Source: Apostichopus japonicus
Taxonomy: Eukaryota; Echinodermata; Holothuroidea; Aspidochirotida; Stichopodidae
DNA length: 42,500 nucleotides
Assembly: GCF_037975245.1 (NCBI RefSeq)
Contig: NC_092571.1
Location: forward strand, 11,692,417 to 11,734,916
Reading direction: 5' to 3'
Within the stretch, counting starts at the first letter, position 1. Every line of letters starts with the position of its first letter. The notes under the pieces were generated by a model. It did no database searches. It saw nothing but the letters and a program-made list of their open reading frames with translations, and was not told the DNA's origin. Shown piece after piece: positions 32,867 to 42,500 of this stretch. Both the position numbers and the translations under genes were made by a program.

Positions 32867-33113
32867 TATATGCGTTAAAGTTATCACATTTAATAATGCT
32901 ACTTGTGCTTCCCGTTTGGGAAGTGGGGGAGGGGGGGGGGTGTAGTTAGCGTATTGTATTTAATTTGTTCATGGTGAATCTGCACTTTATGAGTGTACAA
33001 GCGTAGCTTTTTCAGATTTTCCATACTTTTTTTCTTTCTTTGACATTGGTATTATACATTATTGTGAATGTAATTGTAAAAAAGAAAAAAAGTGAAATAC
33101 ACGAAACGAAACG

Positions 33114-35477
33114 AATTGGCGTTCGATTTAGCACCTTATAGTATCCGGTATAACAATTAAGAATTGACAACCAACTTCGTGTTATGCTGCTGAAAATGTC
33201 GAAATTGGATATTTCAATGAGGGATGTTGTATGTATTCACAGTGTTTGGGGACAAGAGTTTATGTTCTGCATTGCATGTTGTCGGCGCACTGTTAGTGAT
33301 TAACGTATGTTCTTCTTGTTACACCAATATGAGATATAATTATGCAGATCGCACTAATGATGTAAAATTGAATAACATAATCATGGTCAGTTTGGGCACC
33401 AACAATTCTACTAACTTGCGGTACGGCACCCCTCCTCACGACTCCACCCAGTTGGAAAATTATATTCTACTTTTAATGTTATGATTCTACACACCCACCC
33501 TCATAACAAGGGTGCAGAAATTCACAAATCGGTCCCAAAGTCGATGCCAATTGTCGGTTCACAAAATTGAAGCCGAATTTCAGCGTGGTCTTGCATCCAT
33601 GAACGTAAGAGTATAATAAACCCCAAATGAAGAGTATGAAATCAAAACTATTCCACCTGTTTCTCCGTAAGTCTACATGCCCAAGATTACGGTAATATTA
33701 GGCTAACAAAAATCTACAGCTCCCCCTGGACCCAGTGGCGTAGAAAGAAGAGGCGGGATAAAGTCTTCCCCCCCCCCCGACCCCTCCGCAGAAATTTTCT
33801 GGGACTCTTGGCAAAGGAAAAATAAATAGTTATGATATATTATACTGTATGGGCAACTTGTTTTTATTCGCACTGTGTGAGTTGCTTCTCATTAGGTTTT
33901 CCTCATTTAGCCATACCAAACATAGAAACGAGATTTTTCTACACAATTAGCTAACTTTGATTCAGTCATTGACACTTCTAATCAAAGTTTCGTGAGTCGT
34001 TTGCAAATTGATTGTCTTCTTACCAAACAATGCACATCTCCATTTGGGGTCGCTGAGATATGCAATACCTGCGAATACCTATACCATGCACACGTAGGAA
34101 TACTATTATGTTATTATAAATGTTTGATATCGTTAAATATAATGTAATATATTTAATATAATGTGTATGTTTTTCATCTGTGAATAAGTTAATTAAATGT
34201 AACGAATAAAAATGAAAGATTTTCAGGTGAATTGCCGTTGTGACATCATTCACTCTGCATTCACAAAAGAATATATATAAACCACCAAATTTGAAAGAGG
34301 GATATTTTCATCATGCAAAATGCAATGACGATGAGGGGTTGAACTAAGAAAATAATTTTCGGATTGTTACCATGGACTCAACTTCAAGCACCGAAATATT
34401 TCACGTTCATTTGACGAGTTGTGTATAAGTCAATGGAGAATTGATTTACAATTTAGTGCTACAACATGTGCTCCCGTCCTGATCCCAAACGAAGATCGTG
34501 TACCGTCTATATACATTGGGTATAAAAAATATATGTGAAATATGATCGTCTATACTTTGTAAGAACATAGTGCTAGTGACTATTTTAATGTGTTGTCAAT
34601 ATATCTGGAACTTAAATTTAAAGTTATAAACAGCGTTGTTCTTTTTTCTTATTCTTCTTTTCCATTTATTGTCTGCCAATCTAATACTCTACTTTTCTAC
34701 TAAATTGATGACTAATTAATTTTTCGATAAGCTTGATGGTCTCTCAACGGAATTCCTGATTGCCTAGTTATCTCATTTCTTAAAAAGCGGGGCAACGCGT
34801 CCTGTGGGAGGGGTCCAGTGCCCTACCTTCCCTATGAAGAAATTTTGGAGTTTAAAGGAGGCTAAGCGTATCAACTGGTAGTATATAGCCCTATATATCT
34901 TATTTATAGCATACATACCTACCGAAACTAAAGTATCGCGAAATCGCGTATGTCACTTCTTGCAACTATGTAGCAGACGTCACATAGCTTTTCCCGCCAA
35001 GCTTGAGGGGCTCATATGCGGCCATCGATCGATCGTCACGGTGTGTGTGTCAAAGGCGATTATGCGTCATACTTCCGAAACGATCCCGTAGAATGTTTAC
35101 TACATGACGTGTGTACTTACGTTGAGCTTGCATATCGTATCGTAAGCGGAACCAAATAATTTCGTTGGAAAGACGAAAAGGTCCATCAGTATTTCACGTA
35201 TTGCAGTATGCTAGAAAGTACAATAATGGTCACGCCTCTTCAATCCAGTACATGTCATCTCTGCGACCCTTGAAGTACTGTTGTACGTCACTGCGTGACT
35301 AATTAAAACAATTAACTACCTCTGTAATCTGCATATTAACTAGAGTCACTGACACCATGCTCCCCCTTTGCCAATAATGTAGAAAGCACAGTGATTTTCG
35401 GGCAGACCGACGCGGTGCCACAACGGACAGCAATTCCAACACCAAGGAACATTGAACTGACTCTTGCCCTTTCACGG
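33114..35477. other. Non-coding flank of duplication copy B after the LINE
   Basis: Matches 5941-8301 of copy A almost base for base. It includes the counterpart (33224-33484) of the 86-codon frame and the one-sided hAT-like end near 33733. No gene supported. Confidence 0.6.
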
Positions 35478-37038
35478 ACCCCAGCCCCCCGGTTCCTACG
35501 CCCTTGAGATAATTGATTGAAAGTTGTGCAATAGAAGTCCCAGTAGATGCTTGGAAGTACAGGTCAAAAATGACAAAGAGAAAACATAAGGTATTTTCAA
35601 CTTGTAAAGTTTCTTTATTGAAATGAGTTCAAGCAGTTGCTAAGAATACCTTCTCAACTCTTACTGCTGAAAACATGTACCCCCAACAAATACTAACTTA
35701 TCAAGTAGAACTCAAAGTAAGAGTAGTAGTATTTCATTCTAAAACATTAAAAATTGTATCGCCAGTACATCTTCCGTGTATAGGCTTTAAATATCATTGG
35801 TAACCCATTGCTATTTAAATTCTCAAAAAAATAAATAAATAAATAAAACATGTTCTTTCAACATTTCTTTTAACAACCCAGCATCCATGGGTGATATTTA
35901 AACACCATTTTGTCCTGGACAAAGTTGCAATGTAATTATAAACATGTTACTTGAGGTCATACAAGTCTTATGTAATGCATCCAAGGTACTTGACCTAGAT
36001 GGTCTATGTTGTCCAGCCGTTTTTATTGATGATACTCAGATGTTTAAAGCATCATTACCCAAAATGAAAGCGGTATGTAAATGCAAGCTGCACTGTTAAC
36101 CTAAGACATTAAACGGTCTACAGAATATCAAAATTAAAAATTGACGTCTTATCTTGTCCGTTACGTAAGAATTAGGAGTTGATGATTCTCTCGTCTCAAA
36201 AAAGTTGTGGCCAGGACACGTATCCGTTTATTTTGAACCAAATGCAATATGAGAATACCGGCAAAAATGTTGTTATTGCTTTTCCTTTTATCATATCAAG
36301 TGAGAGTGGAAGAGCCAAGTTTACTTAATGGACTAAATTGATTTGGAATATTACTATCAAATGATCATCTTAAATGATTAAATCAGTATCTTTTGTAGCG
36401 AATTTGACATATTGATGTGGTACCACCGAAATGATTGTTCAAGGAAAGATATGATACTATGTTACCTTAGGCAATGAAAATTGCACGAAAAGTCATGAAA
36501 TTGAAGCATAAAATTCCAAACTTTGAAAATCACAGATTACATTAAATTTGCGAGACGCCAAAAAAAAAACACCTTCCTTTTTTTCTGAACCTGGATTAAA
36601 ATGGGTTAATAGTACGGAGCAGTGAAATGGTTCAAATTATATAAATCTCATAGTTAGTCTTAGTGGTATTTAAATATATAAATAAATAATCATACAGAAC
36701 TCACAATGCTAGCTTTAAATAAATGTTATGCAGAACAAGTTAATAACTCAATATTGTGTATTCAGTTTTCAACATATATGCCACACTCAACAGAATGTTT
36801 TAAGTTTCCTGATGCATTAAATCTCGACGGTTTGACTTTTAATTGTTACTGGGTGGGGGGGGGGGGGGGAGTACTACTGATTAGTAGTAAAATAATCTCA
36901 CAACCCTAACTGAACTAACATTTCCGTATAATCGTGAGTCATTTGGAAGGACACACTTCTCAAGTAGTGTGCAGTAGCAGGAAGTTGTTATGTTTCCATA
37001 ACAACACCCTGGCAACAGTGGGTATACAAGCTGTACAA
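35478..37038. other. End of duplication copy B: hAT tail plus single tandem unit
   Basis: Starts with the terminal 29 bp of the hAT MITE (35478-35506). It continues with AGATAATTGATTG and a unit that matches unit 1 of copy A at some variable sites and unit 2 at others, then 12216-13456 without the 57-bp insertion. A long G-run lies near 36855. No gene. Confidence 0.65.
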
Positions 37039-38362
37039 GTGTTTACTTAGTCTTGTGACCTTTATGTAGGCCTACAACCTAGTGTACTCTGCTTTTTCAC
37101 AAAGCTATTTTCCTGGATCTATTTGCTGTACTAAATTGCTCTCAGATACCTTTAAGGAACACAGAAGATGCCTGCATGTCCCAGTGAAGCAAATTTCCTC
37201 GAAGAACGGTAATAAAATAGTTTAAGAATTTTGACCCAAGGTGGCCATATTTGAGTATCTAGCATATTTGGGCCCAATACAGCATACTTTTAAGATGGAG
37301 TGACTCATTTACAACTCATAAAACATACATACAAAAGACAGATATGTGCTGTCCATATATTACATCACAGATGTGATGGACAATGTATTTATCCAAATAT
37401 TATTTGAAATTTCCCAAAAAAATTGTATTTATAACGATATAGCAACGAAAAAAAGCTATCAAGATCATTTTTGGATCAAAGTTTTTCTCTCAAGTTTATC
37501 TGTTGTGCATTATGATTTTTACTTTATTTTTTTTTATGCCTCAGTGTTATAATTCTAAATTGAAAGATATAGCCTTTCTGTAAAAAAAAACAGTCCATCC
37601 TTTCCATGACAAGTTCAAATGATGACTGAATTTCCATAATTACTTTTGAAGGAATGTGGCAGTTCTTGTCAACTTCGAACGTAAAGAAATAGGGAATGGT
37701 ATCTCTGGCATTTAAGGACGGGTGTGTGTGTGTGTGTTGGTCGCACATGCCGAACTGAACTGTCCAAAAAAAACACAAAGGTTTATGCTATTATGAGATT
37801 GAAACAAAACAGTCTCACTTTCACCGTTAATTTTGAGAAGGAAGAAATTTATGTTATAGGAAACAAAAGGAGGACAGAGGCATCGGTCAGTTGGCAGGAT
37901 ATATCTCACATGAGGTGGGGGGGGGGGGGAAGGCTATTGCCACTAGGTTGGATCAGGGGCTTATTGCCCGGATCGATGTCTTTCAAGGGGTTATTTACCC
38001 AGAAAAGTGGCTTTCAGGGGCCTATTGCCCGCAGGGGCCTATTGCCTTCAGGGGCCTTTGTCCCTCCAGCCGAGTCACTGGCTTGACGGCTCAGACTCGT
38101 CCTAAGTCGAAAAAATTAATTGCAATAATAATTTCACAGCCGCGACCAAGATAATGGCCAATTTGATGGTGTCCACCGGTGTCAAAAGGAGGATTAACGT
38201 TCTATTTTCGTATCTTGGTGCAGGGGGGATCTGTTTCAAATATTGGGGGGGGGGACATTTGCTTTGGTGCAGGCGTGTAGCAACTTTCATCCCAAAAATT
38301 GTTTGCGCCAGGGCTGGGATTTGAGTTGTGAAAGTAGGGAGGGGGGCAAACCTGCCAGCAAG
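37039..38362. other. Unique non-coding DNA right of the duplication
   Basis: No supported gene. It contains a (GT)n run at 37720-37738, a G-run at 37917-37929, and a small local repeat of AGGGGCCTATTGCC between about 37960 and 38060. Frames over G/C-runs here are not protein-like. Confidence 0.5.
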
Positions 38363-38920
38363 ACTATCTAAGCGGAGAGCCACCATCGGTTGGCGCGGAG
38401 CGTATAAGAATTTTTTTGGCTTCACAAACCCTCCAGATGGCCGGAAACAGCACATCCCGAGTGCTCTAAGCTGCATGTATCCATCCTTGAAATATGGATC
38501 TCATGTCTGCAATTGTATCTAGATAGTTAATTATCGTTTATAAATTTGAAGATGATTGATAGTAGAACATATGGTCAGATGGTGATGTACAACTTTTGTT
38601 ATACGTCACTGTCTAAGCGGAGCGCCATCATCGGTTGGTAAGGAGCGTCGAAATTTTCGATGAAAGGTACCCTTAGATCGGTAAAATTAACACCCATATA
38701 GGCTTTAAACTGCATCTAAACAATTAATGAACGTGTGTAAATTTAGGGAGGACGGATAGAAGAACTTATATGGTGATGTACAACTGAAGCTTATACGTCA
38801 GTATTTAGGCGGTGCACCACCATCAGTTGGCGCGGCGCGTCGAAATTTAAGCAAAAAGGAAATCCTAGATCAGCAAAAATGACACCTCTGGTAACAATAA
38901 ATCGCATCTAGACAGTTCTT
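38363..38920. repeat. Degenerate ~190-bp tandem repeat, three units
   Basis: CTATCTAAGCGGAG-CGCC at 38364, CTGTCTAAGCGGAGCGCC at 38609 and GTATTTAGGCGGTGCACC at 38798 each start ATCGGTTGGCGCGGAGCGTC-like units. All end with a GCATCTA(A/G)AC-type block, and a GGTGATGTACAACT-type segment links them. Single related pieces occur at about 39890-39990 and, inverted, at 41390-41465. Confidence 0.65.
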
Positions 38921-40440
38921 TCCCCCCTAAAATTATTAGTATATTGTGCATTGGACCGATCAAGAATATGTTCAGCACCCACTTCGAAATTCTCCCCGCG
39001 GTCCCCACTTCTTTGAGCACTTGGCAAATATTGGGGGCTGAACATACCTTTACCCCCCCCCCCCACTTTTTTCATGGGGATAAGCCCCTCAAGTTCACCG
39101 GTTCCGTCGCCACTGAAGTCGAGGCGGGCTGACTTTTTGGATTTTACAATGCGACAAGGTGCAACAAATTCAATACACTGTGTATTTAATTTAATTATTG
39201 ATATACCCACTATGCAAATCTGGCTTTCGTAAATCGTTTCTCTGGATTGAGTTATTCAACGCATCCCGTAGAGCAGCAAAGTTGAAAATCAGTTCCTGAA
39301 GCTAGCACTGTAGCACATGCCGCGGATTCATCACATGCAGAATTGAATCGCTAGTGTGTTAGCTCCAGGATTCGTAACCTGTGCTGCGAACCATGTGCTA
39401 GCTCCAGCTCCAGTTATTCTGCATGCTACATGTTACGATGTTAAACACAAATTCGACTTAGATTCGAAACAAATAGGCCTATATGATAGAGCTGTTGTGG
39501 GGGAATAATTTCGATTAGGTTTGTGCACATATGTCTGCAAAAACGACAAAGAAGTGAACTAAGGTCTGGGAAAAAGTGGGGGAAAATGCCCCCTCCCCCC
39601 CCCGTAATCCCGCCCATGGTTCGCGCTATAGTATATATATTCGTCATCTTCATATCTATATGGTTACTGGTTGTTACAGCCCTATTTTCCTTTTTTTTAT
39701 CGGCAAACCAAAGATCATTACGGATGCGGTCCGTCTAGCTAATTCATTTCGAGAAAAAAAAAAGTAAAAACTACTTTCGGTGAAAGTCTGTGACATTTTT
39801 TGGTGATATTTAGTAACAAATTGTGACACGGTCTTAGACAGGCGCGTTGCAAGGAATTTGACAAGGGAGGGGCGAAGCTTTTAGGCAAACTATCTAAGCG
39901 TAAAAGAAAATTTTGGCCGAAAATGCCTCCCAGATCACTGGAAATGGCACTTCCCATGCCTTGTAAGTTGCATCTAAGCATTTTCTATTTTTAAATTACT
40001 AGCAATATCATAAACAAAAAATACGATCAACAAAAACTATGCCACCAAAATTGGGGGGGGGGGTATTAGATACTATATCCCCCACCTAAAATATTGGGGG
40101 GAACATGTCCCCCCCCCCCCATGATTGCCGCCCATGTCTTGGTGGACATAACATTCCCAGAGACATTACACATTAATTGTTGTATTAGACGCCCGATTTT
40201 GTTTATCATATTGTAACGGCGTTTCTTTAATTTGCGACTTTGGTCAGTTTTTGTGCTGTAATTAGGTCCAGTGGGAAACAATTAACACAAACGTGCAAGT
40301 TTTAGAAAGAAAACATTTCTAGCTAACGTGCTCAGTCTATTTATATCTACTGATAAAGCGATTTTACGTTAAATTCAACCCAATTACATCGCTCGATCTA
40401 CAGGTGTTTATGCTGATACTTTGATAGTACTATTTACAGG
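38921..40440. other. Repeat-rich DNA with hAT-like ends and C/G-runs
   Basis: One inverted hAT-like end (TTCCGTCGCCACTG at about 39105). Two similar C-run ends (CCCGTAATCCCGCCCATGG at about 39600 and CCCATGATTGCCGCCCATG at about 40117). A partial 38.4-kb repeat unit at about 39890. No gene found. Confidence 0.5.
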
Positions 40441-40444
40441 TTCT

Positions 40445-41778
40445 GCCCGATATTCATAAGGTCCGATATTCATAAGGGTCATTGTTCATAAGGTTCGTTA
40501 TTCAAAACGTGCCATTTTTCGATAAAAAGGTTCGCTATTCATAATGGAAATAAAGGTTCGTCATTCATAATAAAAAGGGATCATAATTCATACGGTCCGG
40601 TATTCATAATGGAAACAAAGGTTCGATATTCATAATGGGCAAAACGGTTCGATATCCATAATGGACAAAAAGGTTCGATATTCATAGCCTAATGGGACAA
40701 AGGGTTCGATATTCATAATAGAACAAAGGGTTCGTAATCCATAATAGACAAAAATTTCGTTATTCATAATAGGAAGAAAGGTCCGATATTTATAATGGAG
40801 CAAAGGGTCCGTTATTCATAATGGGAAAAAGGTTCGTTATTCATAATAGGAGAAAGGGTCCGATATTCATAATCGATCAAAGGGTTCATAATCCATAATG
40901 TGAAAAAAGGTTCGTTATTCATAATAGGAGAGAAGTGCGTCATACAAGTGCAAAAGACGTCCTCCATTTTCGCGAACGCCTATAGTGTTCAATCAGTGAC
41001 AGACTTTTTATCCGGGGGGGGGGGCACAGCAGTTCTATGGGGGCACCACCAGATGGTGGCGGATGCATAAATTTTGCAGAGAATATGAGCCACACACTAT
41101 CAAGACCATGCTTCACCCTACCCCCTGCAGCAAAACCTACATTTTCGACATATTAACGGCATAAACTTGTACGTTTCCTAAAGGGGGTCTTTTCCTAATT
41201 GTGAATGATACCGAACCTTTTTGGCTAGGCCTATTATGAATAACGAACCCTTTTTTTCCATAATGAATATCGTCTCATCTACCTATTGGCATTTGTCACA
41301 TATTGTTGGTGTAATTTGGCGATGACACCTATTTATTCTTCGTTTATCTGCAAATTAGCCAGGCCCGGAAAGGGTCATTTCCGGCGATCTAGGGAGTATC
41401 TTTACTCAAAAAGTTTCTGTACGCTACGCGCCAACCTGTGGTGGCCCTCCGCTTAGATAGTGTCGAAAGCGCCCCTAGAGACCATTCTCGCCCATCCTGA
41501 CCAATACTCCTAGCTCCGCCACTGCTTTTTCACCATTATGAATATCGAACCCTTTCACCGATTATGAACAACGGACCTTTTCCACCAATTCTGAATATCG
41601 AACCCTTTTACCAATTATGAACGACGAACCTTTTTTTTATATTATGAATAACGAACCTTATGAACAATGAACCCTTTTGCTCATTATGAATAGCGAACCT
41701 TATGAACAATGAACCTTATGGATAATGACCTTTATGAACAATGAACCTTATGAATATAGAACCTTATGAATATCGGGC
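40445..41778. mobile_element. Foldback-like element: inverted arms of a ~24-bp minisatellite
   Basis: Ends GCCCGATATTCATAAGGT (40445-40462) and its exact complement (41761-41778). The left arm (to about 40930) is an array of GGTTCGATATTCATAATGG plus a short A-rich spacer. The right arm has the same unit in inverted orientation at about 41195-41275 and 41525-41760. The middle holds C/G-run and hAT-like sequence, including an inverted terminus CTCCGCCACTG near 41505, which splits the right arm. No coding capacity. The design (inverted ends built of short tandem repeats) is that of foldback/TU elements. Confidence 0.6.
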
Positions 41779-42500
41779 TGTCACCGTTGCTGATTGCAGT
41801 AAGTTTGTAACACATAAGTTCGTGCTTCATTGCCAGCTGGTTAAAGCTATAGTTATAGGTGACTCTTTGCATCCCATACAGACATGCACTCCTTTTCATT
41901 CTTGCCCTTATAGTTTTTTTTTTCTGTGTAAGAGGGTTGTGGGGGAGGAGATGAGGAGGGAGAGGCATGGGCAAGGAGGGAAGGGAAGAGGATGGAGAAA
42001 GAATTTTAAGTCTTCCTATCATTTCAAAATGCAAGTTTACACCAATTCATTGTGGTGGTGTGGATTTGAACAAATAAATCATCAAATTATATTTGCTAAT
42101 TGAAGTTTGTTTCTCTTTTCTCCAATTTTTTCCCCCCTGATAGTTCACGTAAATCCGAGAGGTCCAGATTGCACCCATTTAGTCCTCAGTTTTGGGAATT
42201 AGAAGTACCCTTTTTCATTAATGATATGTACACTTTTTTTTCCAGTTTTGCCAATGATAAAAAAGACACTTAATTTATTTAAGAAGTGATCTTTTGTTTT
42301 GGGTGACCCTTGGATTTTGAACAAGACAACTCAAAAAACAGTATGTTGGGGGAAACTTTATAATTGGTATGTGGGTGCATGTTATTGATTGCAAGAACTC
42401 CAATATTTTATGCGGAGGTCAAATGTCATTTGAAAACTAAAATCGATAGCTCAAAAAGTCATGTAAGGTCAGGGTCTGAAAACGTAGACACGATAACGCA
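41779..42500. other. Unannotated right end of window
   Basis: A purine-rich G/A stretch at 41935-42000 is the only notable feature. The open frames over it are low complexity. No gene, RNA or repeat recognised. Confidence 0.5.

Larger units (their letters stand above)
29010..33113 (+). mobile_element. Jockey/CR1-group LINE with two intact ORFs
   Basis: Interrupts copy B exactly where copy A is continuous: AATATTGT (ends 29009) on the left and AATTGGCGTTCG (from 33114) on the right. ORF1 and ORF2 are both open and the 3' end is an A-rich stretch finishing in CGAAACGAAACG. No target-site duplication is seen; instead 12 bp present in copy A (5929-5940) are missing. The 5' UTR is very short (about 45 bp), so the copy may lack a few bases of its 5' end. 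With both frames open, this is a candidate for a recently active element. Confidence 0.85.
25329..37038. repeat. Segmental duplication, copy B
   Basis: Direct repeat of 3046-13456. Extra sequence: about 0.55 kb with a foldback (25430-25980) upstream of the gene and a 4.1-kb LINE (29010-33113). Missing: the segment matching 8302-11310 and one of the two 0.5-kb tandem units. At the 3-kb deletion point, CCCTTTCACGG (ending 35477) joins directly to the last 29 bp of the hAT MITE. Confidence 0.9.

Noticed and set aside
37724-38154. Overlapping frames of 120 and 87 codons
   Set aside because: They span (GT)n and G-runs and the small AGGGGCCTATTGCC repeat. Their glycine/proline-rich translations follow from that composition.
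41732-42103. Frames of 100 and 120 codons on opposite strands
   Set aside because: They overlap the end of a minisatellite arm and a purine-rich low-complexity tract, with no conserved motif.

Overview
The window looks like AT-rich nuclear DNA from an invertebrate animal, most likely a marine one. An echinoderm, for example a sea cucumber, would fit, but the sequence does not prove it. Evidence: intronless animal-type leucine-rich-repeat (LRR) receptor genes, Penelope-like elements (PLEs), L1/Tx1-like and CR1/jockey-like LINEs, tRNA-derived SINEs, hAT-type miniature elements, long (TA)n arrays and a patch of TTAGGG-type telomeric repeat. There is no bacterial organisation. Only two genes look like host genes.

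Layout. 0-3.0 kb: PLE remnants, a tRNA-SINE and (TA)n arrays. 3.05-13.46 kb: copy A of a segmental duplication, starting with an intact 509-residue LRR membrane receptor. The rest is non-coding flank carrying a foldback-like element (8.3-9.8 kb) and a 0.5-kb tandem duplication with a hAT MITE in one unit. 13.5-25.3 kb: spacer with interstitial telomeric repeats, an L1/Tx1-like LINE that lost its endonuclease (15.1-18.1 kb, + strand), a CR1-type LINE with a few inactivating changes (19.0-23.3 kb, - strand), and SINE copies embedded in (TA)n. 25.33-37.04 kb: copy B of the duplication in direct orientation. It holds the second LRR receptor, a 180-bp-arm foldback carrying hammerhead-like motifs, and an apparently intact two-ORF LINE (29.0-33.1 kb). 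It lacks about 3 kb that copy A has. 37.04-42.5 kb: gene-poor DNA with a ~190-bp tandem repeat, C/G-rich hAT ends and a second foldback-like element made of inverted minisatellite arms (40.4-41.8 kb).

Biology. The two receptors are secreted-entry, single-pass proteins: LRRNT, about 13 LRRs, LRRCT, one membrane helix and a 35-residue tail with no recognisable signalling domain. Counted by eye they differ by about 30 amino-acid-changing and only about 4 silent substitutions. Most of these lie in the middle LRRs, often at solvent-exposed positions beside the LxLxxN strand. That points to diversification of the binding face, as in recognition receptors.

The second theme is PLE RNA biology. At least five short motifs at PLE 3' ends or in PLE-derived foldbacks match the hammerhead ribozyme core, each with its own matching stem I and its own palindromic stem III. 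That is the form published for PLE-associated hammerheads thought to act as dimers. Three of the PLE-related loci are inverted (foldback) pairs, and most adjoin (TA)n arrays.

All coordinates, alignments and substitution counts were read by eye. Family assignments rest on recognisable motifs, not database searches.
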